DNA of 64,000 nt from Cyanobacteria bacterium RI_101 (GCA_016471375.1 WGLZ01000031.1:1-64000); one strand, 5' to 3'; positions 43,515 through 52,336 are shown, counted from the stretch's first letter. Notes: generated from the letters alone by a model not told the origin. Made by a program: numbers and translations.

Positions 43515-44678
43515 TTACTGATCTTGGCAAGGAAGAGCGGGGTCGTAAAGGCCCCGGAGCGCCTCGGCGAAACGCTCTAGGGTGTGGAACTGTCGATAGG
43601 CGCTCCGCATGGCGCTGAGCTTATCAAGAATACGGGGATTGTCGAGCGCCTCGATCATCTTTAGCCAAACCGTCTCGGGTTCCGCCCAGTCTAGGATTAA
43701 CTCCCCGAGGTCGTAACGCTCTAATTCTCCGGCCATCCAAGTTCCTTGGGTGACTAGGGGCAAACGTCCGGCGATAACGGCTTCGGTAAAAATGCCGGAT
43801 GTCCGCTCCCGATAGGCCAGGGCGTCGTAGGGCAGGAGGATAAGCTGGCAACGGTTCAGCCAATGGACGTACTCCTCGGCGCCGAGACGGTTGGGGAGAA
43901 TTTCCAGGACGGGCCCGCCGGGCGCCGGCTCAATCTGGGCGGCTTCAGCTACCAGTAACCGGAGATCAAGTCCTGTCGGCGGGGAACCCCGGGCCAAGGC
44001 TTGCATCTGGGCCCAGCCCTTTTCCGGGCGGGGAGCGCCGGGCCACCAGCAGTAAATCGGCGGGGGTAAAGTTTCTAAAGGAACGGTGGCGGGAAAATCG
44101 GTGTGGGGGATGGGCAGAACGGTAAAGGGGACTTGAAAATAAGCCCCGAGGGCTTCTCCCAAGGGTTCGCTATCGGTTAACAGGACACAGCGCCCCTCCA
44201 AAAGCTCCGTAATTTTTTCCTGAATCCAGCGATACAGCGGCCGAGTGCTGTCCCGGTGAATATCCCGCCGGTAGAGAATCCAGAGCCGCAGTCGGCGCCG
44301 TTTCTGGACAGGAACCCGGTTTAAGGCGATCAGTAAAGCAAAGAGTTGCAGATGGATAAACCGCTCTAGGAATAAGATAATTTCCCCTTCGGGAAGAGCC
44401 GCTAGCTTTTGCCCGAGAACCCGACCCAGACGCCAGGCAGGAAGCAGACGCGCCAGTTTAGCTAACAAATTCCCTTCCGCTTCCAGGTCTATGGGAGGCA
44501 GATCCCCTTCCCAGTCGGGCGGCAAGCTGAAAGACTCCGGGGGGATCGGCGCCCAGACCCGATGGCGCCAGCCCAGAAGAGCCAAGGCCCGGCCCAGGGC
44601 TTGGTGGTAGGGGATAATATGCCCTTCGCCCCCCATCAGATTGGGAACCCAGGAAATGAAAATGGGAGAGGATGACAC
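43515..44678 (-). CDS. Glycosyltransferase family 4-like protein
   Basis: 387 residues, GT-B fold expected. The N-terminal half has the Gly-rich nucleotide-sugar loop region (NLMGGEGHIIPYHQALGRALALLG). The C-terminal half has GAPRPEKGWAQMQAL, then LILLPYDALAYRERTSGIFTEAVIAGRLPLVT, which contains the conserved E-x7-E-like donor-binding element. Donor and acceptor are unknown; no polysaccharide cluster surrounds it. Confidence 0.8.
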   Translation of the reverse strand: MSSSPIFISWVPNLMGGEGHIIPYHQALGRALALLGWRHRVWAPIPPESFSLPPDWEGDLPPIDLEAEGNLLAKLARLLPAWRLGRVLGQKLAALPEGEIILFLERFIHLQLFALLIALNRVPVQKRRRLRLWILYRRDIHRDSTRPLYRWIQEKITELLEGRCVLLTDSEPLGEALGAYFQVPFTVLPIPHTDFPATVPLETLPPPIYCWWPGAPRPEKGWAQMQALARGSPPTGLDLRLLVAEAAQIEPAPGGPVLEILPNRLGAEEYVHWLNRCQLILLPYDALAYRERTSGIFTEAVIAGRLPLVTQGTWMAGELERYDLGELILDWAEPETVWLKMIEALDNPRILDKLSAMRSAYRQFHTLERFAEALRGLYDPALPCQDQ

Positions 44679-44837
44679 GGCGCTTGGCGAATAACATCAG
44701 CCTCTCGATCATAGGGCGGAGGGGGAACCCTTCGGGGAAAGGGGAGAAATATTAAAAATTGCGACTAAAAACTGTGGGTCTGACCCCGGCAACCAGTAAA
44801 CTAAATCCTGAATGAGAGGCTCGGAGGAGGCTTTAGC

Positions 44838-45608
44838 GTGGACGATACCTATCAAACCTATGTCAATCGGGTGGCCCGTCTGACCCTACCGGACGCTTAT
44901 CAAGAACAATTACCCCATCTCCAACCCTCCCCTAAATTTCAGCAGGGTCAGCCCCAACCCTTTCCCGGCTTTAGCGTCATCACGCCCCCCGCGGCGGAAG
45001 ATTCTCTCAACGAGGGGTTCTACAAAGAACTAACCGAGATCCAGACTCAGATCTTAGAGCGTTTTTCCGGCTGGCTCAATCCGGTTCCCTCTGGCAGTTT
45101 TCACCTGACCCTGGCGGATCTGGTTTGGGACGCCCAATATCGTTCCGCCGTCGCCGACAATCCCGATTTTGAGGCGGATCTCAAGCGTTGTATCCAAGTC
45201 AGTTTTGAGCAATACCGCCCCAGTTGGTCGCCAGAAGGGACGGCTCAATGGCAAAATCTCGGTTTGCTCGTCTTCCCCCGAGCGTTAGCGGTGGCCCTGG
45301 TTCCCTGTCAGGAAAACGACTACGATCCCGTTTGCCAACTCCGGCGCCTAATCTATCAAAATTCCCAACTGATTGGCCTCGGCGTCGAGCAACAGTATAA
45401 CTTTACAGCCCACATCACCCTGGGCTATTTCGGAGACATTCCCGAGGCGCTTCCTCTAGAGGACATCCGTCAGCAATTGGGACTTTGGAACGAGTATTGG
45501 TTGAGCAAGCCCCCCCAAATTCTCAAAATCAACCAAGCGCAATTACGTTACTTCGCCGATATGACCCACTTTGAGCGCCAACCGGATTACCCGGAATTGA
45601 GGTTTTAA
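44838..45608 (+). CDS. 2H phosphoesterase-like protein (DUF1868 type)
   Basis: 256 residues from GTG 44838, with a strong GGAGGAGG at 44823-44830. Two H-x-T motifs (SFHLTLADLVW near 94 and TAHITLGYF near 198) are spaced as in the 2H phosphoesterase superfamily, whose members open cyclic phosphodiesters in nucleotides or RNA. The substrate is unknown. It stands alone between a divergent glycosyltransferase and the ECF sigma gene. Confidence 0.82.
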   Translation: MDDTYQTYVNRVARLTLPDAYQEQLPHLQPSPKFQQGQPQPFPGFSVITPPAAEDSLNEGFYKELTEIQTQILERFSGWLNPVPSGSFHLTLADLVWDAQYRSAVADNPDFEADLKRCIQVSFEQYRPSWSPEGTAQWQNLGLLVFPRALAVALVPCQENDYDPVCQLRRLIYQNSQLIGLGVEQQYNFTAHITLGYFGDIPEALPLEDIRQQLGLWNEYWLSKPPQILKINQAQLRYFADMTHFERQPDYPELRF

Positions 45609-45688
45609 GGGAACGCTAACGATTAACGCTGAACCTTTCCTGGGAGGCCGGGGTCTAAACCCCCGTAAGCCGTTGTTGAGGTGTTGGC

Positions 45689-46264
45689 GTGATTGCCAGT
45701 CCAACTCGTCCCACTGTGGAAAAAAGCGATCAGGCTCTCATTTTGGACTGTTTAGCCGGGAATAAGAGCGCCTTCGGGCCCCTCTATCGGCGCCATCAGG
45801 CGAAAGTGCGCTCTACCCTCTACCAACTCTGCGGCCCGGCCCGTCTGGAGGATTTGACCCAGGAGGTGTTTTTACGCCTCTGGCAGGGATTGTCTCGATT
45901 GCGGAATCCCGACCATTTTTCCACCTGGCTCTACCGTATCGCCTGGAACGTGGCCCAGGACGAACGGCGCCGTTTAGGGCGCTCCCCCCGACTCATCCCC
46001 CCGGAAGGCGGGGAGGAACCTGCGGCGCCGGGTCGGGAGGCGCTGTTATCTCTCCACTATCAGGATCTGGCGGCTCGGGCCTTGCAAAGTTTGAGTCTAG
46101 AGCATCGAGTCGTTCTCGTCCTCCACGACCTCGAAGACCTGCCCCAAAAGACCGTCGCCGAGATTTTGGGACTGCCCCAGGGAACGATTAAATCCCGTTT
46201 ATTCTACGCCCGGAAGGCGGTGCGTCAATATTTGCAAACTCAAGGAGTTACCCATGTCTTTTGA
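45689..46264 (+). CDS. ECF-type RNA polymerase sigma factor
   Basis: 191 residues from GTG 45689. Region 2 (FGPLYRRHQAKVRSTLYQLCG, LEDLTQEVFLRLWQGLSRLRNPDHFSTWLYRIAWNVAQDERRR) and region 4 (LQSLSLEHRVVLVLHDLEDLPQKTVAEILGLPQGTIKSRLFYARKAVRQYL) are complete. Its last 11 bp overlap the next gene, which encodes a single-span membrane protein, the usual arrangement with a cognate anti-sigma factor. A CpxP-like gene follows, suggesting envelope-stress or metal sensing. Confidence 0.93.
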   Translation: MIASPTRPTVEKSDQALILDCLAGNKSAFGPLYRRHQAKVRSTLYQLCGPARLEDLTQEVFLRLWQGLSRLRNPDHFSTWLYRIAWNVAQDERRRLGRSPRLIPPEGGEEPAAPGREALLSLHYQDLAARALQSLSLEHRVVLVLHDLEDLPQKTVAEILGLPQGTIKSRLFYARKAVRQYLQTQGVTHVF

Positions 46265-46592
46265 TCCCCAAGACGACTCCGACCTCGTTAATTTCCTGCG
46301 GCGCTACGCCCCGGCTCCCCCTCCGGCGCCCTTGGGGCAAGAGGCCCGTTTACTTGCTCAGTTGGCGCCCCTCGCTCCCCAGGATCGGCGCCTGCCTTTC
46401 CTCGGCATTCTGGCTCTGCTGGCGCTGTTGGGGGGCGGCTTGGGGTTGGGTCAGACTCAATTCCAGCGCTGGCAACTGGCGCAAGCGCCTGTTGTTCAAG
46501 AAGATCTAGAGGGCTTTTTGCTGGCCAACTGGCAGGCGGTCACGGATTCTAAACCCGGAGAGGAGTGGCCGGGGTTTTCAGATGACAGATGA
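46254..46592 (+). CDS. Probable membrane anti-sigma factor
   Basis: 112 residues. A short cytoplasmic N-terminus (MSFDPQDDSDLVNFLRRYAP) precedes one membrane helix (FLGILALLALLGGGLGLG) and a short extracytoplasmic tail. Overlap with the sigma gene and the topology indicate an anti-sigma factor, although no zinc-binding HxxxCxxC motif is present. The last residues (FSDDR) and the TGA stop are encoded by heptamer repeat DNA, so the periplasmic domain may have been shortened. Confidence 0.75.
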   Translation: MSFDPQDDSDLVNFLRRYAPAPPPAPLGQEARLLAQLAPLAPQDRRLPFLGILALLALLGGGLGLGQTQFQRWQLAQAPVVQEDLEGFLLANWQAVTDSKPGEEWPGFSDDR

Positions 46593-46637
46593 CAGATTTC
46601 AGATATCAGTTATCAGTTATCAGTTATCAGTTATCAG
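46577..46637. repeat. STRR heptamer array at the end of the anti-sigma gene
   Basis: CAGATGA-CAGATGA-CAGATTT-CAGATAT followed by four CAGTTAT copies. The first units lie inside the reading frame of the anti-sigma gene and provide its stop codon (TGA at 46590-46592). Confidence 0.85.
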
Positions 46638-46661
46638 CCTGACTTGGAATCCGAAGTTTCT

Positions 46662-46753
46662 GGTTCCCCTCCCTCGGAGGGGTTAGGGGTGGGTTTGCTC
46701 TTGGCGCTTAGGGTCAGAACCCACCCCCCAGCCCCCTCCCAAGAGGGGGAGTT
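46662..46753. repeat. Family B dispersed repeat
   Basis: GTTCCCCTCCCTCGGAGGGGTTAGG and the inverted partner CCAGCCCCCTCCCAAGAGGGGG flank a 30-bp centre. It is the same element type as 2946-3101 and 10048-10131, in opposite orientation. It lies between the anti-sigma gene and the CpxP-like gene. Confidence 0.65.
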
Positions 46754-46847
46754 AGACTACGGCTTTCAATATAGATGGGGTCTATCAGCGCCGTATCTCC
46801 AAAATTCATTCATTGTTTCTTTCTCTTTTTTTCAAGAGGTATTAACC

Positions 46848-47324
46848 ATGTCCCGTTCACTATTTACTCTCTGTTTAGTCGCTTCTTTATTCTCCTTGGG
46901 TCAAGCGCCGCTTTTGGCCAGTCCCGGAGAAACGGCGCCTTTAGTGGCCCAGGCTCAGAATCGGGGTTCCGGCGCCGGTCAACGGGGAGAGCGGGCTATG
47001 GAGCGCCTCAATTTGAGCGCCGAGCAACGGCAACAACTGCAAAGTATTCGCCAAAAGTACGCGGGCCAAACTGAAAAGTTAGAGACGGATTTGCGAAGCC
47101 AACAGGGGGAACTGCGCCAATTAATGGCGGGTTCGGCGGATAAGGAGACGATCCGCAAAAAGCATAATCAGGTCACCCAGACCCGTCAAAAATTGGGGGA
47201 TCTGCGTTTTGAAATGATGTTGGATAGTCGGGAAATCCTCACCCCGCAACAGCGCCAGGAGTTTGCTCAGATGGCGGAGGAGTGGGGCGGACGGATGAAA
47301 CGCGGCCGTCGTCCCCAGAATTAG
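46848..47324 (+). CDS. Spy/CpxP-like periplasmic protein
   Basis: 158 residues from ATG 46848, with AAGAGG at 46834-46839. A signal peptide (LFTLCLVASLFSLGQAPLLA) is followed by a helical, highly charged domain with LNLSAEQRQQLQSIRQKYAG and REILTPQQRQEFAQM, the LTxxQ motifs of Spy/CpxP and CnrX-type proteins. These act as periplasmic chaperones or sensors of envelope damage or metal. Position after the ECF sigma and anti-sigma genes suggests it feeds into, or is a target of, that sigma factor. A longer reading from 46644 would be encoded by repeat DNA and is rejected. Confidence 0.88.
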   Translation: MSRSLFTLCLVASLFSLGQAPLLASPGETAPLVAQAQNRGSGAGQRGERAMERLNLSAEQRQQLQSIRQKYAGQTEKLETDLRSQQGELRQLMAGSADKETIRKKHNQVTQTRQKLGDLRFEMMLDSREILTPQQRQEFAQMAEEWGGRMKRGRRPQN

Positions 47325-47361
47325 ACTCCATTGATTCGGCGCTCAATTAGGGTGTGTCCTC

Positions 47362-49218
47362 TTACCTAAGCTCTTGGTTTTCCTGTATGAGGCGCTCTAT
47401 TTTTTCCCCCAGATCAATGTGGTAAAGATTCCCCCGCTCTCCCGTCCAAGTCGTCGCCAGACAACCGTAGCGCCCTAGGGGCGTTAGGGCGGTAATGGGT
47501 TCCGGGAGTCGAAATTGCCCAAGGTAAAAGCCTTCGTAATCAATCAACATCATTTCCCCCCCGGCGCCGGCCAGCAGATAGCCCCAGGGGTAGGGCGCGA
47601 TAAATTGAGCGGCGTGGGTTAGGGGAACCCGGATTACTTTTAAAGGTTGGAGCCGTAATAAAACGCCAACGCTTTTATCGTCTACGGCCAAACCAAAAAG
47701 ATGATTGCGGGAGTAGGGATTTGTAATCAAAGAAGAGAGCCAAAAGTCTAAAGAAAAAGCCCGCAGGAGGCGCCCCCGACGATTAAAAAGATTGACCGCG
47801 GAAATTTTCCGCCCCTGGGATTGCGCCAAAAAAATTAACAGGCCGTGGCGCTGGTCTAAACTGATTAACTGCGAGGGAAACAGGATCGGGAGTTCCGCAG
47901 AGCGGGGTTTCCAAAGGGGCGCCGAATAGAGCTGAAACACGCCCTTCTCCCCTTTGCTCGGTCGAGGTGTGGCGGTCGCGATCCATTGACCCTCGGGATC
48001 AAAACTGTAAACTAAATGAGACGTTTTCCATGTGACTTTAACTTTATTTTCCTGGCGACTATAAGCTATTTTGTCGGATAATTTATAAAAATTAAAATAT
48101 TTTGAATTTTGAGCGTCAATAGAAGTTTTTTGGCAGGTTAAGACAAGCATTTGCGAGTCGTTGACCTGAAGGTCTAGGATCGGTAGGGCAAAGCCCAGAT
48201 CCCACTCGCTGTGGTAAGCGCCGTTCCGGCGTCGCCAACAACTGAGCTGGTCGCCCAGCGCTAAATAAATCCGGTCTTTCTCCGTCGCCAGTCGGCTGAC
48301 CCGGAAGGCCAGAGGTTGGGAGTCCAGATTTTGGGGTTCATAGACCGTTTGGGTCGGGGGAAGCAACAGCGGCGCCGCGGCGCCCTGGGAGACGCATTGG
48401 AGCGCAGCCTGGGCTAAACTCGCCCCCATCTCCTGGGCCGTCGCAAACCGTTTTTGGGGTAATTTTTCTAGGGCTTTCGTCACAATCGGCGCCAGCGCCG
48501 GGGGCACCGTCGGCGGTAGGATTAAGCGCCGGTTTAGGTGAGCGGTTTGCAGTTCCCCCGGCAGACCGGAAAAGGGGCGCTCTCCCGTCAAGAGTTCGTA
48601 GAGTAAAATCCCCACGGCGTAGAGATCCGAGGCCACGGAAAATTTACCGTAGAAGCGTTCCGGCGCCATGTAGGCCGGAGAGCCGGTGTAGCCTTTGCAA
48701 AAGTTGGGATTTCCCGTGACTTCCGTTAGGCGGGCGATGCCAAAATCCGAGACTTTCACCTGCCAGCCGTCGGTTTGGGGAATGAGGAGAATATTTTCCG
48801 GTTTCAGGTCGCAGTGAATAATATTGGCCCGGTGGGCTTGTTCTAGGCCGGCAAGGATCTCTTGAATAATCTTTATCTTATGAACTAAAGCGATATCCCC
48901 GTCTAAATCCATCAACTCCCTCAGGGTGCCCCCCTCGCAGTAGTCCATCACCAGGTAACGCCCGGAGGCGTGGTATTCCACCGCGTAGCAAGCGACGATA
49001 TTAGGATGGCGGAGGGTAACTAGGTAGGTCAACTCCCGTAAAAACTTATTGGTGGGAAAGACCCGGTGTTCTAAATCCTTCAGCGCGTATAACCGGCCGG
49101 AGCGGCGCTCGACGGCGCAATAAACCTGCCCAAATTGCCCCTGACCGATCTGCCCCAAAATACGGTAGCGAGAGCGGGGAAACAGCGGTTGCAGAGCAAT
49201 GGACGGCAGTGGAGCCAT
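47362..49218 (-). CDS. spkG: Ser/Thr protein kinase, SpkG-like
   Basis: 618 residues. An N-terminal Hanks-type kinase domain (about 17-280) has the Gly-rich loop IGQGQFGQVY, catalytic HCDLKPENILL, DFGIAR and an APE-type segment. The catalytic loop reads HCD in place of HRD. The C-terminal 300 residues have no kinase features and look beta-rich, perhaps propeller-like. Last gene of a nine-gene cluster in the order of Synechocystis slr0144-slr0152, where slr0152 is spkG; that synteny is the basis of the symbol. SpkG is cytoplasmic or membrane-associated and has been linked to salt stress. Confidence 0.88.
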   Translation of the reverse strand: MAPLPSIALQPLFPRSRYRILGQIGQGQFGQVYCAVERRSGRLYALKDLEHRVFPTNKFLRELTYLVTLRHPNIVACYAVEYHASGRYLVMDYCEGGTLRELMDLDGDIALVHKIKIIQEILAGLEQAHRANIIHCDLKPENILLIPQTDGWQVKVSDFGIARLTEVTGNPNFCKGYTGSPAYMAPERFYGKFSVASDLYAVGILLYELLTGERPFSGLPGELQTAHLNRRLILPPTVPPALAPIVTKALEKLPQKRFATAQEMGASLAQAALQCVSQGAAAPLLLPPTQTVYEPQNLDSQPLAFRVSRLATEKDRIYLALGDQLSCWRRRNGAYHSEWDLGFALPILDLQVNDSQMLVLTCQKTSIDAQNSKYFNFYKLSDKIAYSRQENKVKVTWKTSHLVYSFDPEGQWIATATPRPSKGEKGVFQLYSAPLWKPRSAELPILFPSQLISLDQRHGLLIFLAQSQGRKISAVNLFNRRGRLLRAFSLDFWLSSLITNPYSRNHLFGLAVDDKSVGVLLRLQPLKVIRVPLTHAAQFIAPYPWGYLLAGAGGEMMLIDYEGFYLGQFRLPEPITALTPLGRYGCLATTWTGERGNLYHIDLGEKIERLIQENQELR

Positions 49219-49313
49219 AAAAAAGGGGGAAGGCAGGCGATTTTTTTCATTCTATGCCCTCCCCTAACCCTTGTTGTGTTGTGGAGACTGTGATGGATGA
49301 GCTTATTGCTAAG

Positions 49314-50255
49314 CTAGTCGAAGAGGTTGGCGGCGGTGACTCCGGCCTCTTGTTTCAGCAGGGGCGTCGCGCCTTCGTCCTCGGCGTCTGGGTCTAAATG
49401 TTCTTTAGCCTCCGCCAGACTGGACAACAGTTGACTATCTTCTTCGGCGGAGCCGGGGAAGGGATTTTCGGCGTCGTAGAATTCTTTGCAGAGTTCCCGG
49501 GCCCGGTCGTACTGATCCAAGTCTCCCTGGTCAAAGAAGAGCTTGGCGGCTTGACGCAAATCTTCCACCGCCTGTTTGCGATTGCCCAACTCGGCGTAAA
49601 CGACGCCCCGTTGATAGTAAGCGCCGGCCAGTTCCCCGTTGAGGCGGATGGCGGCGGTATAGTCGCTCACCGCTTCGCTCCGGTCCCCTAGGCGCTGGTG
49701 GCTCAGACCCCGTTGGTAATAGGCGTCCGCCTGGGGCGCCGATTCAAGGCTGTGGGAGCAGTTCTGCATCTGGCGCAGTTCGCCGACGACGCTGGCCAAA
49801 CTTTGATGCTCTTGCTCGGTTTTTTGGGCCGTTTGTTGGGTTTCCGCCCGAAATTCCGCCAGTTGGGCCTGGAGTTGTTGCCCTTGGGTCTGAAGGTTTT
49901 GGGTCAGGGTCTGTTGATTATTGTCCTGGGTTTGGCGCTGTTGCTCCAGCGCCGTTTTGGTTTCCTGTTGGAATTTTTGCAAGTACTCCGTCAGAGAAGC
50001 TTGATGTTGGTTAATCTGTTGGACGATCTGGGCCGAATTAGCTTCCTGACGTCGCATTAAGTCTTCCGCCAACTGGCGCCGATTGACTAAATGAAAACCC
50101 ACGGCCGCGGCCACAGGGATCGTGCCAAGGGCGGCGTTGCCGGTGACGAGGGAGGCGACGGCGCCGCCAAGGAGACCCAAGCCGGAGAGGGCGTCCCAGA
50201 GCATGGGATTATAGGCGCCGCTGGGCTGTTCGGAGGGGTTAGGAGTATGGGTCAT
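49314..50255 (-). CDS. TPR/coiled-coil protein, Slr0151-like
   Basis: 313 residues. An N-terminal hydrophobic segment (LWDALSGLGLLGGAVASLVTGNAALGTIPVAAAVGF) is followed by a long Gln-rich coiled coil (about 65-160) and TPR-like repeats (ADAYYQRGLSHQRLGDRSEAVSDYTAAI, AGAYYQRGVVYAELGNRKQAV). It occupies the slr0151 position in the PAP operon; Slr0151 has been implicated in photosystem II assembly or repair. The coiled coil suggests oligomerisation at the membrane. It lies between the ferredoxin and kinase genes on the same strand. Confidence 0.85.
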   Translation of the reverse strand: MTHTPNPSEQPSGAYNPMLWDALSGLGLLGGAVASLVTGNAALGTIPVAAAVGFHLVNRRQLAEDLMRRQEANSAQIVQQINQHQASLTEYLQKFQQETKTALEQQRQTQDNNQQTLTQNLQTQGQQLQAQLAEFRAETQQTAQKTEQEHQSLASVVGELRQMQNCSHSLESAPQADAYYQRGLSHQRLGDRSEAVSDYTAAIRLNGELAGAYYQRGVVYAELGNRKQAVEDLRQAAKLFFDQGDLDQYDRARELCKEFYDAENPFPGSAEEDSQLLSSLAEAKEHLDPDAEDEGATPLLKQEAGVTAANLFD

Positions 50256-50313
50256 GGGTGGAGATCCTTAAAATTTTTGAAACCGTCAAAGGGGGTTAAA
50301 ACTGGCGCCGGGG

Positions 50314-50628
50314 TCACTCGCCCAGGAGGACTTCAGCTTGATGGGTCAAAATCACGCAGTCGGAGGTGGGGGAAGCGGAGCAGAGGAGAACATAGCCTTC
50401 CGCCAACTCGTCGGGTTTGAGGAAAGAGAGCGCTTTATCGGACTGCTCCACGGAGCCGGAGACCATTTTTCCCAAACAGTCAAAGCAGGAAGCGGCCCGA
50501 CAGGAGTAGGGCAATTCCAGCCCCTGGTCGTCCGCCGCATCGAGGATCAGTTCTCCCTCTTTAACGGTAAGGGTGGTCTTAAGGCCTTTTTCCTCGTTGA
50601 TTAACGTGACCGCATAGGTGGAAGTCAT
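50314..50628 (-). CDS. Plant-type [2Fe-2S] ferredoxin, Slr0150-like
   Basis: 104 residues. Cluster cysteines 43, 48, 51 and 83 (YSCRAASCFDCLGK ... LLCSA) follow the C-x4-C-x2-C-x(about 31)-C pattern of photosynthetic ferredoxins. Phe-Asp replaces the usual Ser-Thr between the second and third cysteines, so partner choice may differ from the main PetF. It sits at the slr0150 position of the PAP operon. A role as electron donor within photosystem II assembly is inferred from context only. Confidence 0.92.
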   Translation of the reverse strand: MTSTYAVTLINEEKGLKTTLTVKEGELILDAADDQGLELPYSCRAASCFDCLGKMVSGSVEQSDKALSFLKPDELAEGYVLLCSASPTSDCVILTHQAEVLLGE

Positions 50629-50658
50629 GGCGCCGTAATTAGAAATAAAAGAGAGGGA

Positions 50659-51129
50659 TTAGCTACTGAGAATAGTGTGGTCTAGTTTAAGCGCCGGGAG
50701 CACAAGGCGAGCTTCCTCCGGCGTCAGGAATTCTTGAATCACATCCTGAATCACCTGGTAGCTGATCTTGGCGTATTGGGTATAGTTATAGGCTCGGACA
50801 ATAGTTTGGTACCAAATCAGCAGACCCTCCCGGAGACGGTCGAGGTCGTTAAACAGCGCCGCCGTCACGGAGCACCGAAAGATATTGGTCATATCCCGGC
50901 GGCAAATCTCCGTCACGTCCCGTTCCCCCATGTGGAAGGTGTCCTGTTTGAGACCGTGTTTAACGGCTTCCCAGCGATAAATGATCTGCTCTTCGTGCTC
51001 CCGCGCCTTTTCGTAGGCGCTCATCCGCAGTTCCGCCGAGTCCAAATAGTCCTGGAGAAATTGCAGTTCGCCGTCGCTGGCGTAGCGCCCGTCGGCGTCG
51101 ATGCTGAGGCGAGTTAGTTGCTTGAACAT
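50659..51129 (-). CDS. Phycobilisome-fold protein, Slr0149-like
   Basis: 156 residues, all-helical. The segment ICRRDMTNIFRCSVTAALFNDLDRLREGLLIWYQTIVRAYNY matches the phycobiliprotein family core (CxRD, then a conserved hydrophobic helix). The bilin-attachment cysteine is not in its usual context. It is probably a non-pigmented or differently used relative of allophycocyanin. It lies at the slr0149 position in the PAP operon, between the two ferredoxin genes. Confidence 0.8.
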   Translation of the reverse strand: MFKQLTRLSIDADGRYASDGELQFLQDYLDSAELRMSAYEKAREHEEQIIYRWEAVKHGLKQDTFHMGERDVTEICRRDMTNIFRCSVTAALFNDLDRLREGLLIWYQTIVRAYNYTQYAKISYQVIQDVIQEFLTPEEARLVLPALKLDHTILSS

Positions 51130-51161
51130 AGCCCTCTAATTCCTTAAACGATAAGTAGTGG

Positions 51162-51644
51162 TTAAGCGTCCCGGGTCTTAGCCAAATAATCCTTGGCTTC
51201 CACTTGGGTGTCTTGCAGTTGGGTGATCATGGAGCGGGTAATTAATTTCCCGGCCTCCACCAGCACGGCGCCCGTTAAGGGGTGGAGGATGTTGTCTTCG
51301 GCCCGGCGCCCGATCAGGTCTTCGATGTTGTCGATGTCGCTGATGTACATCCCGGAGGGGAGTTCCACCACGACGCCTTCCCCTAAAACCCTAGCCTGGC
51401 AGGCGAGACGGGAAAATTTGGTGCAGGTGGTGATCACCTCCAGGGTGCGTTGCTCCCGGCGATTTAGGGGCGACAGACTTTCCATGCCCTGGGTGACATA
51501 GACGTGGCAGGTGGCGCACATCCCCCGACCGCCGCATTCTTTCATCACCTGAAGATCTTTGCTCAAGAGACCGGAGAGCAAATTGTCGTTGGTTTGAATG
51601 GCGACGTTAACGTTAATGGGGTCGAGCTTGATGGTTTTAGCCAC
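51162..51644 (-). CDS. [2Fe-2S] ferredoxin-like protein, Slr0148-like
   Basis: 160 residues. Cysteines 37, 43 and 46 (CGGRGMCATC) and 82 (LACQ), with another at 74, give a C-x5-C-x2-C adrenodoxin-like [2Fe-2S] site. A C-terminal extension of about 60 residues (IDNIEDLIGRRAEDNILHPLTGAVLVEAGKLITRSM) goes beyond a minimal ferredoxin. It is in the slr0148 position of the PAP operon, whose deletion in Synechocystis impaired photosystem II accumulation. Confidence 0.88.
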   Translation of the reverse strand: MAKTIKLDPINVNVAIQTNDNLLSGLLSKDLQVMKECGGRGMCATCHVYVTQGMESLSPLNRREQRTLEVITTCTKFSRLACQARVLGEGVVVELPSGMYISDIDNIEDLIGRRAEDNILHPLTGAVLVEAGKLITRSMITQLQDTQVEAKDYLAKTRDA

Positions 51645-51667
51645 GGATTATCCTCCTGAAGCGGGTT

Positions 51668-52336
51668 TTAGGAATTTTGCTGACGACAGAGCAATTCCAT
51701 AATGGTGGCATGGTCGTGACCCTCCGTTAGCCAAGCGCCGACGGATTTGAGGCGTTCCTGTAAACCGATAATAAAGAGATTTTTATCGGCGCCGAGAGAT
51801 TCGCAACTAGTCTGCTCGCAGTGGAGGGTCTGGCCCGTCAGTTGGCTAAAGAAGGCGCTGAGGATGCCCGCTTCTAAAAAGCCCATGGGGCGACGCCCCT
51901 GGGGAGCGCAGACCACGTAGGGGGAATTAACCACCTCCGCCACAATGAAGCCCTGTTGGTAATATTTAAGGTCGATGTCTAGGACACCCCAACCGTGGGA
52001 CTTCCAACATTGTTTAATGGTTTGCAGGAATTGGGCCATTTCCATCTCCTGCACCGGTTGCCCGTAGTAGTCCGCCAACTCGTCGGCGAAGCGTTTATAA
52101 AAAGCCGTGCCCCAGTTGCGACCGCAACTAAACAGCGCCACCCCGGCGCCGGCGCCCAGTTCCGCGTCCAGCGCCGTAAAGAGACCCTTAACTAACGTGT
52201 CGGGCAGAGCTAAAAGGCGAGCGCCGCTCCGGTTTTCCAGCAAACCAAACTCGTTGTCCCCCTGGAGATAGACGTCGGGCGCGAAGTAATTGCCCTTGAG
52301 GGGGCGGGATTCGATGAGGGATTTAACGTCAATCAT
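51668..52336 (-). CDS. V4R-domain protein, Slr0147-like
   Basis: 222 residues. The C-terminal two thirds form a 4-vinyl-reductase (V4R) domain: WGTAFYKRFADELADYYG, GFLEAGILSAFFSQLTGQTLHCEQTSCESLGADKNLFIIGL. V4R domains bind small hydrophobic molecules or tetrapyrrole intermediates in relatives such as BchJ. The first 30 residues (MIDVKSLIESRPLKGNYFAPDVYLQGD) are typical of the family. It overlaps the previous gene by 4 bp (52333-52336). Confidence 0.88.
   Translation of the reverse strand: MIDVKSLIESRPLKGNYFAPDVYLQGDNEFGLLENRSGARLLALPDTLVKGLFTALDAELGAGAGVALFSCGRNWGTAFYKRFADELADYYGQPVQEMEMAQFLQTIKQCWKSHGWGVLDIDLKYYQQGFIVAEVVNSPYVVCAPQGRRPMGFLEAGILSAFFSQLTGQTLHCEQTSCESLGADKNLFIIGLQERLKSVGAWLTEGHDHATIMELLCRQQNS

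Noticed and set aside
46644..46847. Extended CpxP-like protein from 46644
   Set aside because: This part is encoded by a family B repeat; the real start at 46848 has a Shine-Dalgarno and signal peptide.
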